64,000 bases of DNA from Streptomyces sp. NBC_00708. Lineage in GTDB: Bacteria > Actinomycetota > Actinomycetes > Streptomycetales > Streptomycetaceae. The translations under genes were made by a program, and so were the position numbers. How positions within the stretch are numbered: position 1 is the stretch's first letter; every line of letters begins with the position of its first letter. The stretch is from NCBI GenBank assembly GCA_036226585.1, contig CP108997.1:5084001-5148000 (forward strand). Reading direction: 5' to 3'. Positions 41,107 through 50,078 of the stretch are shown piece after piece. The notes beneath the pieces were generated by a model. The model was not told where the DNA came from. It searched no databases and saw nothing but the letters and a program-made list of their open reading frames with translations.

Positions 41107-43320
41107 TTGGCTGCCATCGCCCGCTGGTGCGTCACGCACCGCCTCGTCGCCGTTCTGATCTGGCTGCTTGCCCTCGGGGGCACGGCCGCCGCCGCGGGGT
41201 TCGCGGGGTCCGCCTACTCCAACGACTACGAGGCCCCCGGCACCGAGTCGGGCCGGGCCGCCGAACTGCTCAAGAGCGGGTTCACGGATCTCGGCGGCGA
41301 CACCGACACCATCGTCTGGCACACCGCGGACTCCACGGTGCGCGCCACCGACGTCGAGCAGAAGATGACCCGCACCCTGCACGCCGTCGAACGGCTGCCC
41401 GGCGTCGGGGCGGTGGCCAGTCCGTACACGGAGACCGGCGGCGCGCAGATCAGCACCGACGGGCACACCGCGTACGCCACCGTCACCTTCGACCAGCGCG
41501 CCGACGACGTTCCCGTGGCCCGGGCGGAGGCGGTCGTGGACACCGCGAAGGCGGCCGAGAGCCCGCATCTGCGCGTCGAGCTGGGCGGCCAGGCCGTCGG
41601 GCTCACCGAGGCGCCCGCCGCGCACCTCAGCGAGATCATCGGGGTCGCCGTCGCGGCCGTCGTGCTCTTCCTCGCCTTCGGCTCGCTCGCCGCGAGCATG
41701 CTGCCCCTCGCCACCGCGCTCGTCTCGGTCGGCACGGCGTACGCGGGCATCGTGCTGCTCGGGCACGTGATGACCGTCGCCGACTTCGCGCCGATGCTCG
41801 GCATGCTGATAGGGCTCGGCGTCGGCATCGACTACGCGCTGTTCATCGTCACCCGCCACCGCAGAGGGCTGCGGCGCGGCATGACCGTGCCCGAGGCCGC
41901 GCAGCACGCGGTGGCGACGACCGGGCGGGCCGTGGTCTTCGCCGGGGCCACCGTCTGCATCGCGCTGCTCGGCATGCTGATCCTGCGCCTGAGCTTCCTC
42001 AACGGCGTCGCCATCGCCGCCTCGCTCACCGTGGTGCTGACCGTCGCCGCCTCGGTGACCCTGCTCCCCGCCCTGCTGTCGCTCATCGGGCTGCGCGCGC
42101 TGAGCCGGCGCGAACGGGCCCGGCTGGCCGCGCACGGGCCGCAGCCCGAACTCCCCACCGGCTTCGCCGCCCGCTGGGCCGCGTTCGTCGAGCGGCACCC
42201 CAAGCTGCTGGGCGCGCTCGCCGCGGTCGTGATGCTGGTCCTCGCGCTGCCCACCTTCTCGCTCCACCTCGGCAGCTCCGACCAGGGCAACAACGCGGAG
42301 TCCGCCACCACCCGGCAGGCGTACGACCTGCTCGCCGACGGCTTCGGCCCCGGTGTCAACGGACCGCTCACCGTCGCCGCGCACCTGGACGGCGCCGACG
42401 ACCGGCTCGCGATGGACGCCCTGCCGGCCACCCTGCGCGCGGTCGACGGGGTGGCGTGGGCCCACCCGGTCACGTACAACGCCGCGGGCGACACCGCGTA
42501 CGTCACCGTCGTCCCCGACTCGTCCCCGCAGTCCCGCGCGACCAGCGAACTCGTCGAGCGGCTGCGTACGGACGTGCTGCCGAAGGCGGCCGACAACACC
42601 TCGCTGGAGACCCATGTGGGCGGGGTGACGGCCAGCTACGACGACTTCGCGCAGATCATCATCGGCAAGCTGCCGCTGTTCATCGGCGTCGTCATAGGGC
42701 TCGGCTGCCTGCTCCTGCTGATGGCCTTCCGGTCCCTCGGCATCCCGCTGAAGGCGGCGGCGATGAACGTCGCGGCGGTCGCCTCCTCGTTCGGCGTGGT
42801 CGTCGCGATCTTCCAGTGGGGCTGGGGCAGCGAACTGCTCGGCCTCGGCAGCGCGGGCCCCATCGAGCCCTTCCTGCCGGTGATCATGGTCTCCGTGCTC
42901 TTCGGCCTCTCCATGGACTACCAGGTCTTCCTGGTCGGCCGGATGTACGAGGAGTGGCTGGAGACCCGCGACAACCGGCGCGCGGTCCGCGTCGGCCTCG
43001 CCGAGACCAGCAGGGTGATCAACTCGGCCGCTGTGATCATGATCTCGGTGTTCCTCGCCTTCGTGCTCAGCGGCGACCGCGTCATCGCGATGTTCGGCAT
43101 CGCCCTGGCGGCGGCCGTGGCCCTGGACGCCTTCGTGCTGCGCACCCTGCTCGTCCCGGCCCTGATGCACCTGCTGGGCGGCGCCAACTGGTGGCTGCCC
43201 GGCTGGCTGGACCGCCGCCTCCCCCGCCTGAGCATCGAACCGCCGGACCGCCCGGTGACACGGGTTCCGGTGCCGGGGGTGCGGACGTACGAGGAGGAGC
43301 CGGCCGCGCGCGTCCACTGA
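41107..43320 (+). CDS. MMPL/RND-family membrane transporter
   Basis: The 737-residue protein has the MMPL architecture: one N-terminal transmembrane helix, an external domain of about 140 residues, five helices, a cytoplasmic loop, then the same pattern repeated. The family motif GIDYALFIVTRHRR appears in the first half and SMDYQVFLVGRMYEEW in the second, each carrying the proton-relay Asp-Tyr pair. It is a proton-driven exporter of lipids or hydrophobic drugs; the cargo is unknown. The TTG at 41107 is preceded by AGGGAGC. No regulator is adjacent. Confidence 0.93.
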   Translation: MAAIARWCVTHRLVAVLIWLLALGGTAAAAGFAGSAYSNDYEAPGTESGRAAELLKSGFTDLGGDTDTIVWHTADSTVRATDVEQKMTRTLHAVERLPGVGAVASPYTETGGAQISTDGHTAYATVTFDQRADDVPVARAEAVVDTAKAAESPHLRVELGGQAVGLTEAPAAHLSEIIGVAVAAVVLFLAFGSLAASMLPLATALVSVGTAYAGIVLLGHVMTVADFAPMLGMLIGLGVGIDYALFIVTRHRRGLRRGMTVPEAAQHAVATTGRAVVFAGATVCIALLGMLILRLSFLNGVAIAASLTVVLTVAASVTLLPALLSLIGLRALSRRERARLAAHGPQPELPTGFAARWAAFVERHPKLLGALAAVVMLVLALPTFSLHLGSSDQGNNAESATTRQAYDLLADGFGPGVNGPLTVAAHLDGADDRLAMDALPATLRAVDGVAWAHPVTYNAAGDTAYVTVVPDSSPQSRATSELVERLRTDVLPKAADNTSLETHVGGVTASYDDFAQIIIGKLPLFIGVVIGLGCLLLLMAFRSLGIPLKAAAMNVAAVASSFGVVVAIFQWGWGSELLGLGSAGPIEPFLPVIMVSVLFGLSMDYQVFLVGRMYEEWLETRDNRRAVRVGLAETSRVINSAAVIMISVFLAFVLSGDRVIAMFGIALAAAVALDAFVLRTLLVPALMHLLGGANWWLPGWLDRRLPRLSIEPPDRPVTRVPVPGVRTYEEEPAARVH

Positions 43321-43384
43321 CCGCGCGCCGGGCCGACGGCGGGCGTTAAGGGGCCTCTCATCTGCGGCACCTAGCGTGCGCGGC

Positions 43385-43996
43385 ATGAACCCCAAGACGC
43401 CCGAAGCCGTCGCCGACGGCGAGAAGACGACCGACGAGACCGAGACCCTCACCGCGCGGGAGACGCGGCAGCACGACCTGGACGAGGCGGACGGGGGGAC
43501 CGCGCCGGAGGAACAGGCCGCGGACGCCGAGGACACCGAAGCGGCCGACGACACCGAAGGCACCGAAGCGGCCGACGACACCGACGAGGAGACCTCCGGG
43601 CGGCTCGCCGCCGCGTCCGCCGCCGTCGTCTCCGCCGGACTCGGCGTCGTCGCCCTCACCGGCGCCTGGAGCGGCCGGGTCGCCGCCGAGCGCGAGACCC
43701 TCATCGGCCAGATCAAGACCTCGTCCGGCAGCTCCGCGGCCCAGCAGATCAACGAGATATACGGCGACGCCTGGCACGCCACCGCCCTGGTCAACGGCCT
43801 CTTCGGCCTGCTCGCCCTGCTGGTCGGCACCTATGTCCTGGTCCGGCCCGCGTTCGGCGCCCCGGCCCGGCAGCCGCAGGCCGGCTGGGTCCGCGCGGTC
43901 GCCCGGGGCGGCATCGCCCTCGGCGCGCTCGGCGTACTCATCGCCGTGGCCATGTACTTCGACCTCATCGTGGCGCTCCCCACGACGGCCGGATAG
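43385..43996 (+). CDS. Membrane protein with acidic N-terminal tail
   Basis: The 203-residue protein has a strongly acidic tail of about 70 residues (Asp/Glu/Thr/Ala-rich), partly encoded by a perfect 24-bp direct repeat (43534-43557 and 43561-43584). Three predicted membrane spans follow: about residues 76-95, 140-158 and 175-195. A helical outside segment with ERETLIGQIK lies between the first two. I do not recognise the family. The ATG at 43385 is used; an in-frame GTG at 43376 is possible. It follows the MMPL transporter by 64 bp, so cotranscription is possible. Confidence 0.7.
   Translation: MNPKTPEAVADGEKTTDETETLTARETRQHDLDEADGGTAPEEQAADAEDTEAADDTEGTEAADDTDEETSGRLAAASAAVVSAGLGVVALTGAWSGRVAAERETLIGQIKTSSGSSAAQQINEIYGDAWHATALVNGLFGLLALLVGTYVLVRPAFGAPARQPQAGWVRAVARGGIALGALGVLIAVAMYFDLIVALPTTAG
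43534..43584 (+). repeat. 24-bp direct repeat inside the acidic tail
   Basis: Two identical 24-bp copies begin at 43534 and 43561 (27-bp period) and encode the repeated TEAADDTE block. This is a potential slippage site that would change the tail by nine residues. Confidence 0.8.
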
Positions 43997-44210
43997 GACG
44001 GTTCCGGGGCTCCGGGACGCCGCCCTAAGGCATGCCGGGGCGGTTTCACCGGGTCCCGGGGCGGTAGGGCCCTGGGACTAAGGCTTCCGTACGCCACAGA
44101 TGCGGAACACGCCCGATGTGGCGCACCCCCCTGGGGGACGAGAGTGGTGGCACGGCAGAGGAACTGCCGCCACCGAGGCCCGCAAGGGCCCTCACCCAGG
44201 GGGACATCCC

Positions 44211-44399
44211 ATGTTCGAGTACGAACTCCACAAGGTCATGCACGCCGAGCTCCTGCGCCGTGCCGACCTCCAGCGGCTGGCCGGCGAGGCGACCCGCGCC
44301 CGCCGCAGCCGCCGCGACGCCCGCCGGACCGCACGCAAGGAAGCGGAGGGGCCGGTGAGTACCGGCGGCGAACGGGACCGGTTCACGCACGCCGCGTAG
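44211..44399 (+). CDS. Small basic protein of unknown function
   Basis: The 62-residue product is an amphipathic, Arg-rich peptide: MFEYELHKVMHAELLRRADL then a run of Arg/Ala (ARRSRRDARRTARKEAEG). It is probably helical and able to bind nucleic acid or membranes, but no family is recognised. The ATG at 44211 has CAGGGGGACA as ribosome site, and a clear terminator follows the stop at 44421-44442, which supports its being a real gene. Confidence 0.6.
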   Translation: MFEYELHKVMHAELLRRADLQRLAGEATRARRSRRDARRTARKEAEGPVSTGGERDRFTHAA

Positions 44400-44420
44400 G
44401 GCGGCAGCGGTGGACCAGGG

Positions 44421-44442
44421 CCGGGGGCCGTTCGGCCCCCGG
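44421..44442 (+). terminator. Terminator after the small basic protein gene
   Basis: A perfect 9-bp stem (44421-44429 with 44434-44442) with GTTC loop is followed by CTTATTCC. It separates the small gene from the LuxR-family regulator gene. Confidence 0.8.
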
Positions 44443-44475
44443 CTTATTCCGTCGGCGTTGTCGGACCCATGTGCG

Positions 44476-47400
44476 ATGCTCAGCCAGGTGGAGACCAGGT
44501 CAGTCAGCCCCGTGTTCGTCGGCCGCACCGGCGAACTCACCTCGCTCACCGGCGCGCTCACCCGCGCCACCACGGAACCCTCCGGTGCGGCCGGGGGGTT
44601 CTGCGGCGAACCGCAGGCCCTGCTCATCGGCGGTGAGGCGGGGGTCGGCAAGACCCGCCTCGTCGAGGAGTTCCTCGCCGTCGCCGCCCGCCGGGACGCC
44701 GTCGTCGCCGTCGGCGGCTGCGTCGAGATCGGCGCCGAGGGACTGCCGTACGCCCCCTTCTCCACCGCCCTGCGCGCCGTACGCCGCGCCCTGCCCGAGG
44801 AGATGGCCGCCGCCTGCGCCGGCCAGGAGGGCGAACTGGCCAGGCTGCTGCCCGAGCTGGGCGAGACCGGCCGGTACGGCTCCGACGAGCTCGGCACCGC
44901 CCGCCTCTTCGAACTGACCGTCCGGCTCCTGGAGCGCATCTCGGCCGACCGGGCCGTCGTGCTCGTCCTGGAGGACCTGCACTGGGCCGACTCCTCCACC
45001 CGCCACCTCCTCGCCTACCTCTTCCGCACCCTGCGCAGCGGCCGTCTCGTCGTCGTCGGCACCTACCGCGCCGACGACATCCACCGCCGCCACCCGCTGC
45101 GCCCGCTCCTCGCGGAGATCGACCGGCTGCGCACCGTCCGCCGCATCGAACTCTCCCGGTTCACCCGGTCCGAGGTCCGCCGCCAGCTCACCGGCATCCT
45201 CGCCGACACCCCCGAACCCGCCCTGGTGGACGAGATATTCGAGCGCTCCGACGGCAACGCCTTCTTCGTCGAGGAACTGGCCTGCACCCTGGAGTGCCGC
45301 AGCGGAGCCGGTGACGCCCTCCCCGACTCGCTGCGCGACCTTCTCCTGGTCCGCGTCGAGACGCTCTCCGCCGACGCACAGAAGGTCGCCCGGATCGTCG
45401 CCGAGGGCGGCTCCGCCGTCGAGTACAGGCTGCTCGCCGCCGTCGCCGGACTCGCCGAGGACGACCTCATCGAGGCCCTGCGCACCGTCGTCGGCGCCAA
45501 TCTGCTGCTCACCACGCCGGAGGGCGACGGCTACCGCTTCCGCCACTCCCTGGTCCGCGAGGCCGTCAGCGACGACCTGCTGCCCGGCGAGCGCTCCCGC
45601 CTCAACCGCCGGTACGCGGAAGCCCTGGAGGCCGACCCCGGCCTCGTCCGGGAGGGGGAGCGCGCCACCCGCCTGGCCAGCTACTGGTACGGCGCGCACG
45701 ACCCGGCCAAGGCGCTGCCGGCCGTGCTCAGGGCATCCGTAGAGGCCCGTCACCGCAACGCCTACGCCGAGCAACTGCGCCTGCTGGAAAGGGCGCTGGA
45801 GCTGTGGGACGACGCCCCCGAGGACGTACGGAGCACGCTGCGCCCCATCGACTACGCCGAGGTGTACCCCACCTGCGGCCGCGACGCCTCCACACCGCTG
45901 ACCTATCTCGACCTGATGGCCGAGGCCACCGTCGCCGCCCGGCTCGGCGTCGAGCGCGAACGGGCCTTCGCCATCTGCAAGAAGGCCCTGCGCATCCTGG
46001 AGGGCGAGGACGACGCCCTGCGCGCCGCCTGGTTCTGGGTCCAGCGCTCCCGCCTGGTCCAGGACCTCACGCGCGGCGACGGCTGGGAGGAGCTGGCCAC
46101 GGCCGAGCGGCTGGTCCGGGGCCTGCCCCCGTCAGCGGTGCACGCCGACGTCCTGATGATGGTGGCCGGCTGGGGCGCCCTGCACCGCCCAGGCGCCGAC
46201 ACCCTCGCCGCCGCCGAACGGGCCGTGGAGTACGCCCAGCTGGTCGGCAACGAGTACATCGAGCTGCACGCCCGGCTCACCCGCGGCTGGCTCAACGCGG
46301 ACGCGGGCGCCGTCGACGAGGGCATCGCCGAGATGTACGCCGTCCGCGACCGGGCCGACGAACTGGGCCTCATCGACATCATGGGCCGGGCCAGCATCAA
46401 CCTCCCCTCCACCCTGGAGGCGATGGGCCGTTCCCTGGAGGCGGTGGCCGCCTCCGACCACGGCATCCGCATCTGCCACGAGCACGGCGTCGCGGACATC
46501 GAGGCGTGGGTCCGCACCAACCAGGCGATGTCCCTGTTCTCGCTGGGACGCTGGGACGAGTCCGTGGCCACCACCGAGGCCGCCGCCCGCAAGTCGCTGT
46601 CCCGCAAGTCCCAGGGGCTGGTCGCCGCCCGCCGCACGGAGATCGCCCTGGCCCGCGGCGACCTCGCCGAGGCCGAACGCCAACTCGCGCTGACCCGCCG
46701 CTCCTTCGGCTCCAGCGACCCGCAGCCGCAGCACTTCATCAACCCCGTGCGGCACGCCATCCTGATCGCCGTGCGGCAGGGCCGGCTGCCCGAGGCGCGC
46801 GCCGCCTTCGAGGCACAGGCCGCCGAGGGCTTCCCGACCGGCACCCAGCGCTACGCCTTCCCGATGCTGCACGCCGTCGCGGCGGCGGAGGCCGACGCCC
46901 GGGGCCTGCCCGCCACCGAGCCCGGCCGGCCGGGCATCCTCGACCTGGTCCGCAGCCATCTCAAGCGGCTGCCGGCCCTCGTCCCGGTCTGGTCCGGATA
47001 CGTCCTGCTCGTCGAAGCGGAGCTGGCCAGGGCCGAGGGCACCGACACCCCGGACCACTGGGAGGGCGCCGCCCGCGCGTTCACCCCGCTGCACCGCCCG
47101 TACGAGCTGGCGCAGATCCAGCACCGCTGGGCGGAGGCGCTGCTCATCGCCTCCGGGGACCGGACCACCGCCACCGGCCTGTTGCGCCAGGCGCACGGCA
47201 CCGCCGTACGGCTGGGGGCCCGCCCGCTCACCGAGACCATCGAGCTGCTGGCCGGCCGCGCCCGCATCGCCCTGACCGGCACGGGGCCGGCGCCCGAGGA
47301 GATACCCGCCGCCGTCGTCGTCCCCGACGAGACCGGCGTGCCCGCGCAGCCGCCGGTCCGGGACCCCTCCGAGGAGCAGCTGAAGGCCGCGGCCGCCGCC

Positions 47401-47619
47401 GTGGAGTCCTTCGGGCTGACCCCGCGCGAGCAGGACGTGCACCGGCTGGTCGCCGCCGGGCTCACCAACCGCCGCATCGCCGAGGAGCTGTACATCTCGC
47501 CCAAGACCGCGAGCGTGCACGTCTCCAACATCCTGGCCAAGCTGGGCGTGACCGGCCGCGGCGAGGCCGCCGCGCTGGCCCACCGGCTGCGGCTGTACCC
47601 GGTGCCCGAGCACCGGTGA
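44476..47619 (+). CDS. Large LuxR-family (LAL) transcriptional regulator
   Basis: The protein is about 1,047 residues. The N-terminal AAA ATPase has Walker A GGEAGVGKTRL and Walker B VLVLEDLHWAD. A long TPR-like helical region follows, and the C-terminal LuxR helix-turn-helix reads LTPREQDVHRLVAAGLTNRRIAEEL in family pattern. This is the LAL (MalT-like) class, typically a pathway-specific or developmental activator that responds to a small molecule. The frame opens at 44410, but that start would lie in front of the preceding terminator, so the ATG at 44476 or GTG at 44488 is more likely; neither has a good ribosome site. Confidence 0.9.
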   Translation: MLSQVETRSVSPVFVGRTGELTSLTGALTRATTEPSGAAGGFCGEPQALLIGGEAGVGKTRLVEEFLAVAARRDAVVAVGGCVEIGAEGLPYAPFSTALRAVRRALPEEMAAACAGQEGELARLLPELGETGRYGSDELGTARLFELTVRLLERISADRAVVLVLEDLHWADSSTRHLLAYLFRTLRSGRLVVVGTYRADDIHRRHPLRPLLAEIDRLRTVRRIELSRFTRSEVRRQLTGILADTPEPALVDEIFERSDGNAFFVEELACTLECRSGAGDALPDSLRDLLLVRVETLSADAQKVARIVAEGGSAVEYRLLAAVAGLAEDDLIEALRTVVGANLLLTTPEGDGYRFRHSLVREAVSDDLLPGERSRLNRRYAEALEADPGLVREGERATRLASYWYGAHDPAKALPAVLRASVEARHRNAYAEQLRLLERALELWDDAPEDVRSTLRPIDYAEVYPTCGRDASTPLTYLDLMAEATVAARLGVERERAFAICKKALRILEGEDDALRAAWFWVQRSRLVQDLTRGDGWEELATAERLVRGLPPSAVHADVLMMVAGWGALHRPGADTLAAAERAVEYAQLVGNEYIELHARLTRGWLNADAGAVDEGIAEMYAVRDRADELGLIDIMGRASINLPSTLEAMGRSLEAVAASDHGIRICHEHGVADIEAWVRTNQAMSLFSLGRWDESVATTEAAARKSLSRKSQGLVAARRTEIALARGDLAEAERQLALTRRSFGSSDPQPQHFINPVRHAILIAVRQGRLPEARAAFEAQAAEGFPTGTQRYAFPMLHAVAAAEADARGLPATEPGRPGILDLVRSHLKRLPALVPVWSGYVLLVEAELARAEGTDTPDHWEGAARAFTPLHRPYELAQIQHRWAEALLIASGDRTTATGLLRQAHGTAVRLGARPLTETIELLAGRARIALTGTGPAPEEIPAAVVVPDETGVPAQPPVRDPSEEQLKAAAAAVESFGLTPREQDVHRLVAAGLTNRRIAEELYISPKTASVHVSNILAKLGVTGRGEAAALAHRLRLYPVPEHR

Positions 47620-47628
47620 GGCGGTACC

Positions 47629-47648
47629 GGCGGGGCCGCGGCCCCGCC
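47629..47648. terminator. Hairpin between convergent genes
   Basis: GGCGGGGCC and GGCCCCGCC are separated by two bases in the 40-bp gap between the LAL regulator and the sugar dehydrogenase genes. It can terminate both. Confidence 0.75.
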
Positions 47649-47659
47649 GCTGCCGGCCG

Positions 47660-48913
47660 CTACGTCACCTGCACCAGCAGGATCCTGTCGTCGCCGGACT
47701 TCGGGGTGCCCCGGCCGTCCGTCTCGCTCGTCACGAGCCACAGCTTGTCGCCGCCCGCCGCCAGCACCGTGCGCAGCCGCCCGTACTCGCCCTCCAGGAA
47801 CGCCTGCGGGTCCGCCAGGGGCTCCTTCGCCGCCCCGTCCTCGAAGGACAGGGGGATGCGCCACAGCCGTTCGCCCCGCAGGCCCGCCATCCAGATCGAG
47901 CCCTTGGCGTAGGCGATGCCGCTCGGCGACGCCTCGGAGGTCTTCCACTGGGCCACCGGGTCGTGGAAGCCCTTCTGGTGCTCGGTGCCCTCGACGTCCG
48001 GCCAGCCGTAGTTGCCGCCCGGCTCGATCAGGTTCAGCTCGTCCCAGGTGTCCTGGCCGAACTCGGAGGCCCACAGCCGCTTCTCCGCGTCCCAGGCGAG
48101 GCCCTGGACGTTGCGGTGGCCGTACGAATAGACCACGGAGTCGGCCTCCGGGTTGCCGTGCAGCGGCTCGCCGTCGGGCGTCATCCGGAGGATCTTGCCC
48201 GCCAGCGACTCCTTGTCCTGCGAGCGGTCGCCGTCGCCCGTCTCGCCCGTGCCCGCGTACAGCGCGCGGTCGGGTCCGAAGGCGATCCGCCCGCCGTTGT
48301 GGATCGAGCCCTTCGGGATGCCCCGCAGGATCGTGTCCGGGGCGCCCAGCGACTGTCCGGGCGTGGAGGCGTTCTCGTCGTAGATCATGCGGGCGATGCG
48401 GTTGTCCGATGCGGTGGTGAAGTACGCGTACACCAGGTGGTCGGTGCCGAAGTCGGGGGAGACGGCGATGCCCAGCAACCCGCCCTCGCCCGCCGGGGCG
48501 ACCCCGGGGACCGTGCCGAGGAGCTTCTTCTTCCCGGTCTCCGCGTCGATCCGGGTGATCGTCCCCTTGTCCCGGGAACCCACCAGGAGGTCGCCGCCGG
48601 GCAGCGCCGCCAGGCCCCAGGGCGAGTTCAGCCCCTCGGTGAGCGTCGAGACCACCTTCGCCGAGCCCTTGGCCGGCGGCTGGTCGGCCGGGGGGCGTGA
48701 GACGGACGGCGACGGCGAGGCGGACTTCCGGGGCGAGGCCGAGGGGGAGTGCGCCGGTGAACTCGCGCCCTGGCCCGCCGAACTCTCCATGCCCTCCTGC
48801 GAGGAGCACCCCGCGGCGAACAGCAGGGCGCCGGCCGCCAGCACCGCCACCGTGCCCCGCCGCGCCCCCCGGCCGTCCCCTCCGGGTCCCGGGCCCTTCA
48901 CTGATCCGAACAC
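47660..48913 (-). CDS. PQQ-type sugar/sorbosone dehydrogenase lipoprotein
   Basis: The 417-residue protein has a lipoprotein signal ending in the lipobox FAAGC (Cys36 from the chosen start) and a Ser/Pro/Lys linker of about 45 residues. The six-bladed GSDH propeller then follows: NSPWGLAALPGGDLLVGSRD, EGGLLGIAVSPDF, HNGGRIAFGPD, YSYGHRNVQGLAW and GNYGWP are the conserved blocks of soluble glucose/sorbosone dehydrogenases. It probably oxidises an aldose at the cell surface if PQQ is available. The GTG at 48913 has GGAAGGG about 9 nt before it. It lies downstream of an aldo/keto reductase gene. Confidence 0.9.
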   Translation of the reverse strand: MFGSVKGPGPGGDGRGARRGTVAVLAAGALLFAAGCSSQEGMESSAGQGASSPAHSPSASPRKSASPSPSVSRPPADQPPAKGSAKVVSTLTEGLNSPWGLAALPGGDLLVGSRDKGTITRIDAETGKKKLLGTVPGVAPAGEGGLLGIAVSPDFGTDHLVYAYFTTASDNRIARMIYDENASTPGQSLGAPDTILRGIPKGSIHNGGRIAFGPDRALYAGTGETGDGDRSQDKESLAGKILRMTPDGEPLHGNPEADSVVYSYGHRNVQGLAWDAEKRLWASEFGQDTWDELNLIEPGGNYGWPDVEGTEHQKGFHDPVAQWKTSEASPSGIAYAKGSIWMAGLRGERLWRIPLSFEDGAAKEPLADPQAFLEGEYGRLRTVLAAGGDKLWLVTSETDGRGTPKSGDDRILLVQVT

Positions 48914-49011
48914 CGCACCGATCCCTTCCACAGCCGCCTGTCCCCTGTTCTTACACCGAGCCCGCCCCGGACCGGGGCACTTTCCCGATCGGCGGTCAGC
49001 GCGGCGGGTGA

Positions 49012-50004
49012 TCAGTCCCAGGACTCGTGCGCCGCCGGCAGCCGGTCGATCTCCGCCAGGTCGCGCGCCGTCAGGACCAGACCGGCAGCCCCCGCGTTCT
49101 CCACGGCCCAGTGCTCCCGCTTGGTTCCCGGCACCGGCACCACCTGCGGGCCCTGGTGCAGCACCCAGGCCAGGGCCACCTGCGCGGGCGTCGCCCCGTG
49201 CCGCTCGGCGACCCGGCGCAGCCCCACCACCAGCGGCTGGTTCGCCGCCATCGTCTCGGCCGTGAACCGGGGATGCCGGGCCCGCAGATCCTCCGGCTCG
49301 AACCCCTGACCCGGCGTCAGCGTCCCCGTCAGGAACCCGTTGCCCAGCGGCATCGCGGCCAGGAAGCCCACGCCCCGGTCCGCGCACCACGGCAGCAGCG
49401 ACTCCAGCGCCTGCGGCGACCACACCGACAGCTCCGCCTGCACGGCGCTGACCGGGAAGACCTGCTGCACCCGCTCCAGCTGCCGGATCGTTCCGTCGTG
49501 CGTCCGCGCACCCGGCCGCCGCGACGCCCGCGCACCGACCGCGCACAGCCCCAGCGCCCGGACCTTCCCCGCGCGCACCAGTTCCGCCATCGCGCCCCAG
49601 GTCTCCTCGACGGGCACCTCGGGGTCCGCGCGGTGCAGTTGGTACAGGTCGATCACATCGGTCTGCAGCCGCCGCAGCGAGGCGTCGCAGGCCCGACGCA
49701 CATAGCCGGGCCTGCCGTTGGCCACGATGTGCTGATCACCCACCAGGAGACCGCACTTGGTGGACACGAACGCCTGCGCCCGACGTCCCTTCAACGCCCG
49801 CCCCACCAGCAGCTCATTGGTGAAGGGCCCGTACATGTCGGCGGTGTCGAGCAGATCGACACCCGCGTCGAGCGCCGCGTGCACCGCCCGCAGCGCGCGG
49901 TCGCCCCGCTGCTGCGAGGCGCTGTACGCCCAGCTCATCGGCATGCAGCCGAGACCGACCGCACCCACGGCGAGCGCCGCCGCACCGAGACTCCTGCGCT
50001 CCAA
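49012..50004 (-). CDS. Aldo/keto reductase
   Basis: The 330-residue (beta/alpha)8 enzyme has the full tetrad: Asp in DTADMYG with Tyr, Lys in STKCGL and His in YQLHRADP. VPVPGTKR near the C-terminus binds NADPH phosphate. The substrate is unknown. The TTG at 50004 gives the common start LERRSLGAAAL and lies about 10 nt after GGAGGGG; an in-frame GTG at 50025 is the alternative. Its stop is 98 bp before the dehydrogenase lipoprotein, so the two may be one transcript. It is divergent from the 2-hydroxyacid dehydrogenase gene. Confidence 0.92.
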   Translation of the reverse strand: MERRSLGAAALAVGAVGLGCMPMSWAYSASQQRGDRALRAVHAALDAGVDLLDTADMYGPFTNELLVGRALKGRRAQAFVSTKCGLLVGDQHIVANGRPGYVRRACDASLRRLQTDVIDLYQLHRADPEVPVEETWGAMAELVRAGKVRALGLCAVGARASRRPGARTHDGTIRQLERVQQVFPVSAVQAELSVWSPQALESLLPWCADRGVGFLAAMPLGNGFLTGTLTPGQGFEPEDLRARHPRFTAETMAANQPLVVGLRRVAERHGATPAQVALAWVLHQGPQVVPVPGTKREHWAVENAGAAGLVLTARDLAEIDRLPAAHESWD

Positions 50005-50078
50005 CTCCCGAACCCCTCCTCGCACCCGCCAACAACCTAACCTCTGCGCCCCGGCGGGCTTCGCATAGCCTCCTGACC

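Noticed and set aside
41047..43830. 927-residue open frame on the minus strand
   Set aside because: It lies wholly opposite the MMPL transporter and the next gene, whose protein sequences have clear family motifs. The antisense translation is Gly/Gln/Val/Asp-rich with no domain, a GC-bias shadow.
44410..44475. Upstream start of the LAL regulator at GTG 44410
   Set aside because: A clean terminator hairpin at 44421-44442 would lie inside the coding start; a start at 44476 or later is more economical.
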